A DNA stretch of 64,000 bases from the NCBI RefSeq assembly GCF_003052585.1, contig NZ_QASN01000017.1, positions 364,227-428,226 on the forward strand. Reading direction: 5' to 3'. Under the pieces are notes generated by a model. That model was given only the letters and a program-made list of their open reading frames with translations, was not told the DNA's origin and ran no database searches. The stretch is from Pseudomonas mangrovi (GTDB taxonomy: Bacteria; Pseudomonadota; Gammaproteobacteria; Pseudomonadales; Pseudomonadaceae). Positions 1 through 8,845 of this stretch are shown here, one piece after another (positions within the stretch are counted from its first letter, which is position 1; every line of letters starts with the position of its first letter). Made by a program: the position numbers and the translations under genes.

Positions 1-786
1 CTCCTCGAACGAGCAGACCAGCGGCACCGGCCACTCGACCAGCGCGCTGACCTCATCCAGCAGGGCCGGCGGGACGATGGCGCTGCCCTGCTCCGCTGCC
101 GCGAGCTCGGCCACGCGGGCGTCGATCAGCTCGCGACGCTCGGCAAAATCGGCGATCACGTAGGCGCAGCGCAGGTCCTCGGCGTAGGCTGCAGGACTGC
201 TGATGTGCACTTCATGGTTGGCATGGAAGCGATGACCGCGGGAGATCCGCCCGGCCGTTTGCGCGAGGATCTCGCAGTCGACCACAGCGTCACCGAAGAG
301 CATCACCAGCCACTGGGTCGGACGGACGAATTCATCCTTGCGCGCCGCCCAGCGCATGCGCTTGGGAATCGGCAGCTCGTTCAGCGAACTCTCCACGATG
401 CCCGGCAGCAGGCTGACGGTCGCCTGCCCGGCGATGCTCTGGCTGAACTTGAGCTTGGGACCGCTCTGATCGATCTGCGCCAGTTCCACGCCGCACTTGC
501 GGGCGAAGCCGAGCGCAGCCTGGGTCGGCTTGCCATCCTTGTCGAACGCGGCCTGCACCGGCGGACCGTCCAGGTTGACAGTGCGATCCGGCTGCTGGCT
601 GTCGAGTTGGCTGATCAGCACGGCCAGACGCCGCGGCGCCGCGTAGTAGCGCGCGGCTACATAATTCAGTCCGGCGGCCTTGAGGCCTTTTTCGACGCCG
701 GCGAGGAAGGCTTCGCCAAGGCTTTTCAGGGCCTTCGGCGGCAGCTCTTCGGTGCCCAGCTCGACCAGGAAATCTTGTGCACTCAT
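1..786 (-). CDS. glyS: Glycyl-tRNA synthetase beta subunit (partial, N-terminal part)
   Basis: Beta chain of the tetrameric (alpha2beta2) bacterial glycyl-tRNA synthetase, which charges tRNA-Gly together with GlyQ. The reading frame is open on the minus strand from an ATG at 786 to the left edge, so only about the first 262 residues are present. The N-terminus [18 protein letters not shown] is the highly conserved start of the family. The ATG overlaps the glyQ stop by four bases (ATGA), which implies translational coupling. The family is normally about 680-690 residues, so the remainder lies outside the window. Confidence 0.95.
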   Translation of the reverse strand, partial: MSAQDFLVELGTEELPPKALKSLGEAFLAGVEKGLKAAGLNYVAARYYAAPRRLAVLISQLDSQQPDRTVNLDGPPVQAAFDKDGKPTQAALGFARKCGVELAQIDQSGPKLKFSQSIAGQATVSLLPGIVESSLNELPIPKRMRWAARKDEFVRPTQWLVMLFGDAVVDCEILAQTAGRISRGHRFHANHEVHISSPAAYAEDLRCAYVIADFAERRELIDARVAELAAAEQGSAIVPPALLDEVSALVEWPVPLVCSFEE

Positions 787-1775
787 TCTGCAGCCTCCTT
801 GTTGCTGCCCGGGACTTCGTCGGCCAGGAGGCCGGACTCGGCCAGCTTGGCCAGGACTTCGTCACGCAGTTCGGCGGTGGCCATCGGGAAGCCGAGGCGA
901 GCACGTGCCAGCAGATAGCTCTGGGCGATGTTCCGCGCCAGGGTGCGCACGCGCAGGATGTACTGCTGACGCGCGGTCACCGAGATGGCGCGACGGGCAT
1001 CGAGCAGGTTGAAACTGTGCGAGGCCTTGATGACCATTTCATAGGCCGGCAGCGGCAGCTGCAGCTCCATCAGGCGATTGGCCTCGGACTCGTAGAAGTC
1101 GAACAGATCGAAGAGCTTGTCGACGTTGGCGTGCTCGAAGTTGAAGGTGGACTGCTCCACCTCGTTCTGATGGAACACGTCGCCGTAGGTGACCTTGCCG
1201 AAGGGGCCGTCGGAGTAGACCAGGTCGTAGACCGAATCGACGCCCTGCAGGTACATCGCCAGGCGCTCCAGACCGTAGGTGATCTCGCCGGTGACCGGGT
1301 AGCACTCGACGCCACCGACCTGCTGGAAGTAGGTGAACTGGGTGACTTCCATGCCGTTGAGCCAGACTTCCCAGCCCAGGCCCCAGGCGCCCAGGGTCGG
1401 CGATTCCCAGTTGTCCTCGACGAAGCGGATGTCGTGCACCAGGGTGTCGACGCCTATGCGCCGTAGCGATTCAAGGTACAGATCCTGGATGTTTTCCGGA
1501 TTGGGTTTGAGCACCACCTGGAACTGGTAGTAGTGCTGCAGGCGATTGGGGTTCTCGCCGTAGCGGCCATCGGCCGGGCGGCGCGAGGGCTGCACGTAGG
1601 CGGCGTTCCAGGTTTCGGGGCCGACGGCGCGGAGGAAGGTTGCGGTGTGGAAGGTGCCGGCACCCATCTCCATGTCGTAGGGCTGCAGGATCACGCAGCC
1701 CTGCTCTGCCCAGTAGCTCTGCAGGACGAGGATAAGGCCTTGGAAGGTGCTCACGTCGGGCTTGGTCTGGCTCAA
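783..1775 (-). CDS. glyQ: Glycyl-tRNA synthetase alpha subunit
   Basis: Catalytic alpha subunit of class II glycyl-tRNA synthetase, 330 residues, partner of GlyS downstream. The segments [35 protein letters not shown] and [19 protein letters not shown] are near-invariant in GlyQ. The start is placed at a TTG at 1775 ([12 protein letters not shown]), which matches the family N-terminus and has a GGTGA ribosome-binding site five bases upstream. An in-frame GTG lies three codons further up (1784). The frame stays open for about 70 more codons upstream, but that stretch has no family similarity. Cotranscribed with glyS; tag diverges from it. Confidence 0.93.
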   Translation of the reverse strand: MSQTKPDVSTFQGLILVLQSYWAEQGCVILQPYDMEMGAGTFHTATFLRAVGPETWNAAYVQPSRRPADGRYGENPNRLQHYYQFQVVLKPNPENIQDLYLESLRRIGVDTLVHDIRFVEDNWESPTLGAWGLGWEVWLNGMEVTQFTYFQQVGGVECYPVTGEITYGLERLAMYLQGVDSVYDLVYSDGPFGKVTYGDVFHQNEVEQSTFNFEHANVDKLFDLFDFYESEANRLMELQLPLPAYEMVIKASHSFNLLDARRAISVTARQQYILRVRTLARNIAQSYLLARARLGFPMATAELRDEVLAKLAESGLLADEVPGSNKEAAE

Positions 1776-1992
1776 GAATTTCACCGATATCGAGGCTTGG
1801 CATAAAGCCGGGCAGTATACCCGAACGTATCGCCGGGCGAGGCACCCGCCCGGCTCTGGCCTTGCATCGCAGGTTGGGGAGGCGCCAGGTCCGGTCGGTT
1901 CTAAGGAGGTTGCCAATATCCCTTTTGTCTGTATATGCATACAGCCTAACTGGGTATAGTGAACGGCCCCAAACCGCGCAAAGGACTTCGCC

Positions 1993-2550
1993 ATGCCCCG
2001 CTGCTTCTGGTGTACCGATGACCCTCTCTATCAGGCCTACCACGATCAGGAATGGGGGGTGCCGTTGCGCGACCCGCAGGCGCTGTTCGAGCTGCTGCTG
2101 CTCGAAGGTTTTCAGGCCGGACTGTCCTGGTTCACAGTGCTGAAGAAGCGCGAGCGCTATCGCCAGGTGCTGTTCGGCTTCGACCCCCGGCGCCTGGCCG
2201 AACTCAGCGACGAGGAGATCGAAAACCTGATGCAGGACGCCGGCATCATCCGCAACCGTCTCAAGCTGCGTGCCAGTCGACAGAACGCTCGCGCCTGGCT
2301 GGCGATCGACGATCCTGCCGCGCTGCTGTGGTCGTTCGTCGGTGGGCAGCCGAAGATCAACCATTTCAGCGAGCGCAGCCAGATGCCGACGGTCACCGCA
2401 GAAGCCGAGGCGATGAGCAAGGCGCTGAAGAAGCGCGGCTTCACCTTCGTCGGCCCGACCATCTGCTATGCGTTCATGCAGGCGTCGGGGATGGTCATGG
2501 ACCACAGCACCGATTGCGATCGCTACACCGAGCTTGCCGGGAAGCTGTGA
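1993..2550 (+). CDS. tag: DNA-3-methyladenine glycosylase I
   Basis: Base-excision repair enzyme that removes 3-methyladenine from alkylated DNA. The 185-residue length is typical of Tag. The N-terminus [22 protein letters not shown] carries the Cys-Trp-Cys and YHDxEWG elements; together with C-terminal His and Cys residues ([12 protein letters not shown]) they form the family zinc snap. Further family blocks are [15 protein letters not shown] and [20 protein letters not shown]. It is divergent from glyQ across a 217-bp spacer, the same arrangement as in P. aeruginosa. Confidence 0.95.
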   Translation: MPRCFWCTDDPLYQAYHDQEWGVPLRDPQALFELLLLEGFQAGLSWFTVLKKRERYRQVLFGFDPRRLAELSDEEIENLMQDAGIIRNRLKLRASRQNARAWLAIDDPAALLWSFVGGQPKINHFSERSQMPTVTAEAEAMSKALKKRGFTFVGPTICYAFMQASGMVMDHSTDCDRYTELAGKL

Positions 2551-2645
2551 CGGACGTGCCCATATCCTGGTGAGCGGATACCCGAGTGCCCCAAGCCTGC
2601 GCTGTGCCGCTACAATGCGCGCCTTGTTTGACTGGGGAGTCGCGC

Positions 2646-3533
2646 GTGGAAAGGCTCAAAGGCGCTCTGATCATCGGTTTTCTGCGGCTCTTCGCCCTGT
2701 TGCCCTGGCGAATGGTGCAGGGGCTCGGTGCGGCCATCGGCTGGCTGAGCTACAAGCTGCCGAACCGCTCTCGCGAGGTCACCCGGATCAACCTGAGCCG
2801 CTGCTTTCCCGAACTGGATGAACAGCAGTTGGAGCAGCTGCTGCGTCGCAGTCTGATCAGCATCGGCATGACCCTCACCGAAAGCGCCTGCGCCTGGATC
2901 TGGCCGGCGCAGAAGACGCTCAGCCTGGTGCGCGAAGTCGAGGGTCTGGAGCATCTGCAGCGGGCTCTGGAAAGCGGCAAGGGCCTGGTGACGCTGAGCA
3001 GCCACCTGGGCAACTGGGAAGTGCTGTTGCATTACCTGGGCCTGCACTGCAAGGCAGCGATTCTCTATCGCCCGATCAAGATGAAGGCCGTCGACGAGCT
3101 GCTGCAGAAGCAGCGGGTGCAGATGGGCAACGAGGTGGTGCCTTCCACGCCTGCCGGCATCCTTTCGCTGATCAAGAAGGTCCGCCGTGGCGGCGTCGCC
3201 GGCATCGCGGTCGACCCCGAGCCGGCGCTGGCCAATGGCGTGTTCGTGCCCTTCTGCGGCGTGCCTGCGCTGACCAGCAAGTTCGCTACTTCGCTGCTCA
3301 AGGGGCACAAGGCCGTGGGCGTATTTCTGCATGCGGTGCGTCTGCCTGACGGCAGCGGCTATCGGGTGATCGTCGAGCCGGCACCGGAAGCGATGTACGC
3401 CGAAGATGACGAGCAGGCGGTCGCGGCGATGGTTCAGGTGCTGGAGCGACAAGTGCGCGCCAATCCCGAGCAATACATGTGGAACATGAAGCGCTTCAAG
3501 AGGCGCCCGCCCGGCGAAGCCAAATGGTATTGA
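2646..3533 (+). CDS. Lipid A biosynthesis acyltransferase, LpxL/HtrB family
   Basis: Inner-membrane acyltransferase of the LpxL/LpxM (HtrB) family that adds a secondary acyl chain to lipid A, 295 residues. The start is a GTG at 2646 (MERLKGALIIGFLRLFALLPW) behind a GGGGAG site. An upstream ATG-like extension has no family similarity. The catalytic HX4E motif is visible in SSHLGNWE, and the N-terminal hydrophobic helix anchors it to the membrane. The position between tag and a pilZ gene corresponds to the origin-proximal htrB paralogue of P. aeruginosa. The exact acyl chain cannot be read from sequence. Confidence 0.9.
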   Translation: MERLKGALIIGFLRLFALLPWRMVQGLGAAIGWLSYKLPNRSREVTRINLSRCFPELDEQQLEQLLRRSLISIGMTLTESACAWIWPAQKTLSLVREVEGLEHLQRALESGKGLVTLSSHLGNWEVLLHYLGLHCKAAILYRPIKMKAVDELLQKQRVQMGNEVVPSTPAGILSLIKKVRRGGVAGIAVDPEPALANGVFVPFCGVPALTSKFATSLLKGHKAVGVFLHAVRLPDGSGYRVIVEPAPEAMYAEDDEQAVAAMVQVLERQVRANPEQYMWNMKRFKRRPPGEAKWY

Positions 3534-3598
3534 TGGCGCTTCGCCATGTCTGTAGCTTGGCGCCATCTACCCGGCAGAGAACAACAACAAGGTCGATC

Positions 3599-3865
3599 AT
3601 GGAAAACAAGCGCGAAAGTCCTCGCACGCCGTTCAAGGTGCGCATCCGCATCGACCATCCGCAGCACGGCAAGATGCTGGTTCACACGCGGGACATCTCC
3701 GACACCGGTGTGTTCGTGATTCTCGACGACGCGCAGAATCTGCTGCAGATCGGCGAGGTGGTCAGTGGCCAGGTCCAGGATCTGCCAATAGAGGCGCCCG
3801 TGGTGCAGATGGAAGTGGTGCGCTTCGAAGCCAAGGGCATGGGACTGCGCTTTCAGCGCGACTGA
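3599..3865 (+). CDS. PilZ domain protein (cyclic di-GMP receptor)
   Basis: Small single-domain PilZ protein of 88 residues. Both cyclic di-GMP contact motifs are present: RxxxR near the N-terminus (RESPR, residues 5-9) and DxSxxG (DISDTG, around residues 36-41). It should therefore bind the messenger rather than being a degenerate PilZ. It lies 65 bp after the lipid A acyltransferase, as in P. aeruginosa, and may be cotranscribed with it. The start ATG at 3599 begins MENKRESPRTPFKVRIRID; upstream in-frame codons overlap the previous gene and are not credible. Confidence 0.88.
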   Translation: MENKRESPRTPFKVRIRIDHPQHGKMLVHTRDISDTGVFVILDDAQNLLQIGEVVSGQVQDLPIEAPVVQMEVVRFEAKGMGLRFQRD

Positions 3866-3891
3866 CTGCAGGCATTGATCCGGTCCGAGTG

Positions 3892-4117
3892 GCCTGAAAC
3901 ATCCCTCAGCCGTCTCCCGGCGGAAGAGGCAAGTGCCTTGGCACCCTCGAAGCTCCTTGCGGCTGCATGTGGCACTACAACCGTTCGTACAGCTTTCCTT
4001 CCCCTTCCGGGAGAAGTAAAAACCCGCCCCTGTTTGCGAATCGAACGTTGTGCCGATGGCGGACCTCGACAGCCCTTCTCCCTGCGCGAGAAGGTGGCGC
4101 GCAGCGCCGGATGAGGG
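3892..4117. repeat. Intergenic MITE/REP-like element, copy A
   Basis: The 336-bp gap 3866-4201 has no gene. Most of it is a 226-bp element with left end GCCTGAAACATCCCTC and right end GGATGAGGG, containing CTCCCGGCGG and TTCTCCCTGCGCGAGAAGG segments that can pair. A shorter inverted relative (copy B) lies at 47951-48104 and shares both ends and the GAGAAGGTGGCGCGCAGCG block. It abuts the downstream end of the seven-gene biosynthetic operon. It encodes nothing recognisable. Confidence 0.6.
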
Positions 4118-4201
4118 ATGCAGCGGATGGCAGGGTGATCGGTATGCCGCATATTGCGGGAATCCAGGGAGGCGACGAAATCCGTCTACCGGACTGGGAG
4201 C

Positions 4202-5230
4202 TCAAAGCTCCAGCTCCTGACGGCTGGCGACGAATTCCCCCAGCCTGCCCTGCTCCAGCAACTGACGAATCGACGGACCGAGCAGGTCCTGGCGGCCGTC
4301 CAGCGGGCGGGTCGGGCCCCAGTCGGCGGGGCTGTCGGCGAAGCGGGCGTGATTGCTGCTCAGCGCTTCGAGAATCTGCTTGTCCTGCCCCAGCACCACG
4401 CCGAACAGCGGTCGCAGCGCCAGACGCTTGAACCATCCCGGCAACAGGCCGCGGCGTGTGGCGACGCGGGCGATGACCTGCAGCTGGCCATGCTGCGCGG
4501 GTACCAGCCAGGCGCTGATCTGCAGGTTCAGCCGTCCGGCACGGTCGCGGTATTCGATTTCCGCCAGCCCGGGCAGGCGAAAGCGCCCGAAGCTCTCGCC
4601 GCGGCTACCCTCCAGCAGGCGCGACACCAGCCCGGCCTGCTTGCCCTCCTCGCTGTAGCGCGCCTCGACGCCGTCCTCGAGCGCGCGAACCTCGGCGATC
4701 ACCCGCTGCCTTTGCGCGTCCCGACGAATCCAGCCGGCATGCACGAAGTGGGTGTGGAAGGCATCGAGGAAGTTTTCCGCCGCCTCCTGCAGGCTGCAGC
4801 GCACCTGATCGTGAACCCAGAACAGGTCCAGCGTGCCTGCCGTCCGCGTCGGCCCGCAGGGCGCTGAGCCGGCGTCGCCGGCACTGCGAACCCACACCAG
4901 TCCATGTGCCTCGCAGCTCTGCAGGGCTTGCAGCAGCGGTGTCCCACTGCGGCAGTCGAGACTGCCTGGTGCCCGCGTGCAGTGCCCGGCGGCATCGAAG
5001 CGCCAGCCGTGGTAAGGGCACTCGATATTGCCATCACGTACGCAACCCTGGCTCAGCGGTGCAAGGCGATGTGGGCAACGGTCCGGCAGCGCAGCCGGGT
5101 TGCCATCGGCGGCGCGGAACAGCACCAGGGGTCGGCCGTGCAGCACTCGCGCCAGCGGCTTGCGCGTGCCGAGCTGGAGGCTGGTTGCCAGCGGCCACCA
5201 GTTGGCCAACGGTTCGTCAATCGGACTCAT
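4202..5230 (-). CDS. Rieske [2Fe-2S] non-heme iron oxygenase, alpha-subunit type
   Basis: Aromatic-ring-hydroxylating-type oxygenase of 342 residues. The N-terminal Rieske domain has C52-P-H54, then C71-P-Y-H74 (CxH-x16-CxxH), the [2Fe-2S] ligands. The catalytic domain has the mononuclear iron motif ENFLDAFHTHFVH (Asp156-x2-His159-x4-His164). It resembles single-component-type terminal oxygenases (vanillate demethylase, pheophorbide a oxygenase superfamily) in domain order. No ferredoxin reductase is encoded nearby, so a housekeeping reductase must supply electrons. It is the last gene of the operon; its ATG at 5230 overlaps the preceding stop by four bases. Predicted to hydroxylate, desaturate or demethylate the cluster's product; the substrate is unknown. 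Confidence 0.82.
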   Translation of the reverse strand: MSPIDEPLANWWPLATSLQLGTRKPLARVLHGRPLVLFRAADGNPAALPDRCPHRLAPLSQGCVRDGNIECPYHGWRFDAAGHCTRAPGSLDCRSGTPLLQALQSCEAHGLVWVRSAGDAGSAPCGPTRTAGTLDLFWVHDQVRCSLQEAAENFLDAFHTHFVHAGWIRRDAQRQRVIAEVRALEDGVEARYSEEGKQAGLVSRLLEGSRGESFGRFRLPGLAEIEYRDRAGRLNLQISAWLVPAQHGQLQVIARVATRRGLLPGWFKRLALRPLFGVVLGQDKQILEALSSNHARFADSPADWGPTRPLDGRQDLLGPSIRQLLEQGRLGEFVASRQELEL

Positions 5231-6354
5231 AGCTTGAGCAGCCTCATCAGCGGCACGCCTATGCCCTGCAGCAGCCCTGCGAGCAGGCGCCAGACCAGGC
5301 GCTGGCGCAGCGGCAGATGGGTGATCTGCACCATGCTGTACTCGATCTGCGGTTCGCCGCCGCGCAGGCGCTTGAAGTGCGCGGCGCCGGAACTGAAGTT
5401 GAGCAGCATGCGCCGGTCGGCCGCCTCCTCCAGGCACAGTCGGGTCAGTTGGCGATACAGGCCGGCGCGTTGTGGCAGCGCCGTGTCGTAGCCGACGATG
5501 GGTGCACTCAGCACGCTGTCACTGGCGAACCAGCCGGCCACTCCGTCGATCCGTCCGCAGGCGCTACGCAGCACGCGCAGCTCAAGCCAGCCATCGGCGA
5601 CGCCCTGGCGCAACCAGGCGGCGCTGTAGTGCGGATTGAGCGGCGAGTACTTGTCCAGATAGAGCAGGTTGTAGAGCTGTTCCAGACGCTCGAATTCATC
5701 CGCCTTGAGCGCGTCGCCGTTCTCGACCTGATAGCCGCTGCGGCGCAGCAGACGGGCGTCATGCCGGCAGTTCTGATGCTGCAGATAGGCGCTCTCTGCG
5801 CCGTTACGGCCATCGAACAGGTAGACCTGACGGCTTGGTACGGCCAGATAGCCCAGCTCACTCAGCCTGGTCAGCAGCTCGCCATTGCTCTGCGGGTTCA
5901 GCGAGCGGAAGCCGAACGCGTGCTCGGGAAAGCGGCTGCGCAGCAGCTCGGTCAGCTCGCCGAGTTGCTCGCCGCGCCAGTCGCCGGGGTAGAGATTGGT
6001 CGACAGCAGCCAGTTGTTGACCTGCACGATGCGCTCGATCCGGGCCCCGGCCAGCAGCCGCTCCACTGCACCCACCAGGGGCCGCAGCAGGGCTGCCAGC
6101 CAGGGGCGCTGCAGACGCTGCAGTTCGTCGCGGGCGTAGCCGCTGTAGGCGGTCAGTGGTGAAACCACGTAGCAGTTGTCCTGTCGTTCGCCACCCTGGT
6201 TGAGCGAGACCGGCATCTGCCAGCGGCCGAGATCGAGCAGCAGCAACTGCGTCTGCAGATTGCCGATGCCACGCTCGGCATGGCCGCGCACATAGCGCGC
6301 GGCGGGACTGTCGAACGCCGCCAGGCGCGGATCGTCGGCCGCCAGCAATCTCAT
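5227..6354 (-). CDS. Putative GNAT/FemAB-like acyltransferase
   Basis: A 375-residue protein I do not firmly recognise. The C-terminal half (LELRVLRSACGRIDGVAGWF through LYRQLTRLCLEEAADRR and LNFSSGAAHFKRLRG) has the strand-helix pattern of the GNAT/FemAB (BioF2-like) fold, suggesting acyl- or aminoacyl-transfer to an amine. The N-terminal third (to about residue 130) has no clear family. There is no signal peptide; the C-terminus is hydrophobic and basic (LLAGLLQGIGVPLMRLLKL) and may touch the membrane. The start ATG at 6354 overlaps the ATP-grasp stop by four bases, so it is translated as part of the operon. The enzymatic role is inference only. Confidence 0.6.
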   Translation of the reverse strand: MRLLAADDPRLAAFDSPAARYVRGHAERGIGNLQTQLLLLDLGRWQMPVSLNQGGERQDNCYVVSPLTAYSGYARDELQRLQRPWLAALLRPLVGAVERLLAGARIERIVQVNNWLLSTNLYPGDWRGEQLGELTELLRSRFPEHAFGFRSLNPQSNGELLTRLSELGYLAVPSRQVYLFDGRNGAESAYLQHQNCRHDARLLRRSGYQVENGDALKADEFERLEQLYNLLYLDKYSPLNPHYSAAWLRQGVADGWLELRVLRSACGRIDGVAGWFASDSVLSAPIVGYDTALPQRAGLYRQLTRLCLEEAADRRMLLNFSSGAAHFKRLRGGEPQIEYSMVQITHLPLRQRLVWRLLAGLLQGIGVPLMRLLKL

Positions 6355-7505
6355 GCGTGCGGCCCGTCCAGCGCCTGGCCGTCCCACTCGATATCCGCGG
6401 TCGAGGCGGCGAGCAGTCCGCGTCGGCGCGTCAGGGCGCGGCCGGCGATCTCGCCGATGCCGAGCAGTTGCGCCCACAGCGGACCCAGGTCGCCGTCACG
6501 CAGGATGACGTCACGGCCGAGGCGATAGTCTCGCCAGAAGTCTGACGAGAACAGCTGGCGCGGCGCGGCCACCAGCAGCATTGCCAGCGCGACCATGCGT
6601 GGCGCCGGACTGGCCTGCAGCGGTTCACCCGATCCTTCGACGAGTGCTGCAAGCAGCTGCTGCGGCTGGTCGTCGAACAAGTGGATGCCGCTGGTGGCGC
6701 GCGGGTTGCACTCGAGCACCTGGAAGCGGCCATCGGGCTGCTCGATGAAGTCGAAGCCGACCTGCCCGGTGTAGCCGGTGGCGCGGCCGAAGGCTTCGAG
6801 GAAAGCCAATACGGCGGCGGGGCGGGTCGGACTGAAGTAGATGCCCGAGCCGCGTCCGACGCGGTAGCGTGGCTGGTAGCAGGCGTGGGCGCGCAGCTCG
6901 CCATCCACCAGCACGCTGAAGCTGCAGTGTTCCTGGCCGGCGACGAAGCGCTGGGCGATCCAGGGTTGCAGCGCTGTCGGTCGCAGCGCACGGACCTGCG
7001 CCGCGGACGGGCGAATCAGGGTGCGCGAGGCAAAGCGCGAGTAGGCCGGCTTGAACACCCAGGCCCGGCTGTCCGCGGCCAGCGCCTCGGCCTGCGGCTG
7101 ATCCTTCAGCAGTAGTGTCTGCGGCGCCTCGACCGGCCAACCCTGGGTCAGTTCGGCAAAGCGCCCCTTGTGATGCAGCTGGTGCAGCAGCGCGAAATCA
7201 CTGGTCAGGATCCGGCACAGTGGCGTCAGCTGCTCCAGGCCATGGGCCAGGTAGAAGACCTCCTCGCAGGTCGGCAGCAGCAGATCGATCTGCCGTTCGC
7301 GGATCAGGTTGGCCAGCGCCTCGATCCAGACCTGTGGATTGCTGCGCGGTTCGGGCAGGCGGACGAACGCCTGTACCGCGCGACTGGCGCGGGCCAGCGG
7401 CCAGGCCAGCGAGTCGGCGACCGTCACCTGATGGCCGCTGGCGGCGCAGGCGCGTGCCCACTCCAGGCAGGCCGGGGCGCGGGCGCCGAGGATCAGGACG
7501 TGCAT
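6351..7505 (-). CDS. ATP-grasp family ligase
   Basis: A 384-residue ATP-grasp enzyme of the carboxylate-amine/thiol ligase type. The N-terminus MHVLILGARAPACLEWARA is the Rossmann-like pre-ATP-grasp domain. The central block WVFKPAYSRFASRT holds the ATP-binding lysine, followed by QRFVAGQEHCSFSVLVDGE. GQVGFDFIEQPDGRFQVLECNPRATSGIHLF carries the Mg-binding Glu and Asn (ECNPR). Such enzymes join an acyl phosphate to an amine or similar nucleophile. It overlaps the adenylating-enzyme gene by 13 bases and the acyltransferase gene by four. Substrates cannot be predicted. Confidence 0.82.
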   Translation of the reverse strand: MHVLILGARAPACLEWARACAASGHQVTVADSLAWPLARASRAVQAFVRLPEPRSNPQVWIEALANLIRERQIDLLLPTCEEVFYLAHGLEQLTPLCRILTSDFALLHQLHHKGRFAELTQGWPVEAPQTLLLKDQPQAEALAADSRAWVFKPAYSRFASRTLIRPSAAQVRALRPTALQPWIAQRFVAGQEHCSFSVLVDGELRAHACYQPRYRVGRGSGIYFSPTRPAAVLAFLEAFGRATGYTGQVGFDFIEQPDGRFQVLECNPRATSGIHLFDDQPQQLLAALVEGSGEPLQASPAPRMVALAMLLVAAPRQLFSSDFWRDYRLGRDVILRDGDLGPLWAQLLGIGEIAGRALTRRRGLLAASTADIEWDGQALDGPHA

Positions 7506-8845
7506 GCAGGCTCCTGCGGACGCTGCTCGAGCAACAGCCTGCGGCGTTTGGCGCCGGTTTCAGGTGCCTGCCACGGGCCGAACTGCAGCTGTGCCGGGCG
7601 TACGCGCTGCTGTTCGAACAGGCTGCCCAGCGCCTGTTCGATGGCCGGCCGTTGTCGCTCCGGGTCGTCTGCCAGCAGGCCCAGCTGCCAGGTCATGCCC
7701 TGTTGACGGATGCTCCACTCGCGGATCTCCGCGGCAGCGGTGGTCAGCGCGCGGCGCACCAGATCCGGATACAGCGGACGCAGTTCGCCGCCGTCCAGCG
7801 CCGGCAGCCAGAGCACTTCGTCGGCGCGGCCCTCGATCGCCTCGATGGTTCTTTCCACCCGGCCGCATGGGCACGGCTGCGGCGCCAGGCGCAGCACATC
7901 GTTGAGGCGATAGCGGACGATGGTCTGGGTGGTCCGGGAGAAGTCGGTGATCACCGGCTGGAAGCGCCGCTGCTCGGCGTCGAGCCACTCGGCTTCGATA
8001 TGCAGATGGCTTTCGTTCAGGTGCAGATTGCCCTGCTCGCAGCTGTAGCCGAGGAAGCCCTCGCTGGCCTGGTAGATCTGCGCCGGGCGACGGCCGAAGG
8101 CCTGTTCGATAAGGTCGGCGTCGGCTGGTTCGAGCACTTCGGCGACCGATACCAGGTGCCTGGGGGCAATGCGCAGGCGTCCGGCCAGCTTCGCCTCGGC
8201 CAGGCCGCGCAGCACGGTGGCCGGTGCCACCAGCACGTCCGGTTGCTGGCGCTCGAGCGTCGGCAGCGCAGCGTCGACGCCGAGCAACAGATCGTGGAAG
8301 GCAAAATCGATCCGGCGGCTGGCCAGCGTGGTGTAGAGACGGCTGTTGGCGCGCAGGAAGAACGCGATGCGCAGCGGCGCCTGCCAGGGCAGCAGATGCC
8401 TGAGCAATGTGCGTGGCAAGGTGTGGGCGAGCAGGGTTCCGGCCCAGCGTTCGCGCTCCTCGGCGCTGACCAGAAAGACCCCGCGATGGCCGGAGGTGCC
8501 GCTGGACAGGCCGACGGTGAACTCCCCCAGCAGCGGTGCGAAATCGCGCGACTGTTCGGCGCGCAGTGCGACATCGAGCGCAGGCTGCAGCTCGATGCCC
8601 CGGGTGTTGCAGGCGGCGAACTGCGCCATCAGCAACGGCTTGTCCATGTGCGGCAGCTGCTCCAGGGGCGTTCCGGCCAGGTCGTGAAAACGCGGCGCGC
8701 GCGGCAGCACCTCGCGCAGGAAGCGCTGCAGCTGGCGCCGCTGCCAGGCTTCCAGCTGCGCACGGCTGCGAAAGCGCAGGCACCAGCGACTGTGGACGAA
8801 GCTGGCCGCCATTCGGGCCAGGCTGCGCAACCGTTCAAGTGCCAT
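7493..8845 (-). CDS. Adenylate-forming enzyme, PaaK / F390-synthetase-like
   Basis: ANL-superfamily enzyme of 450 residues, closer to the PaaK/CapK/F390-synthetase branch than to standard acyl-CoA synthetases. Visible motifs are the P-loop-like SSGTSGHRG (114-122), the YQASEG adenine/acyl motif (258-263), RYRLND (311-316) and a CPCGR motif (325-329) typical of this branch. It should activate a carboxylic acid as acyl-AMP. The start is ATG 8845 (MALERLRSLARMAA), overlapping the end of the MBL gene by 11 bases; a longer frame to 8869 lacks support. No carrier protein is encoded nearby, so the acceptor may be CoA or an amine. Confidence 0.8.
   Translation of the reverse strand: MALERLRSLARMAASFVHSRWCLRFRSRAQLEAWQRRQLQRFLREVLPRAPRFHDLAGTPLEQLPHMDKPLLMAQFAACNTRGIELQPALDVALRAEQSRDFAPLLGEFTVGLSSGTSGHRGVFLVSAEERERWAGTLLAHTLPRTLLRHLLPWQAPLRIAFFLRANSRLYTTLASRRIDFAFHDLLLGVDAALPTLERQQPDVLVAPATVLRGLAEAKLAGRLRIAPRHLVSVAEVLEPADADLIEQAFGRRPAQIYQASEGFLGYSCEQGNLHLNESHLHIEAEWLDAEQRRFQPVITDFSRTTQTIVRYRLNDVLRLAPQPCPCGRVERTIEAIEGRADEVLWLPALDGGELRPLYPDLVRRALTTAAAEIREWSIRQQGMTWQLGLLADDPERQRPAIEQALGSLFEQQRVRPAQLQFGPWQAPETGAKRRRLLLEQRPQEPACTS

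Noticed and set aside
1471..2505. 344-codon open frame on the minus strand across glyQ/tag
   Set aside because: It overlaps two conserved genes and reads out of frame with glyQ; no family similarity.
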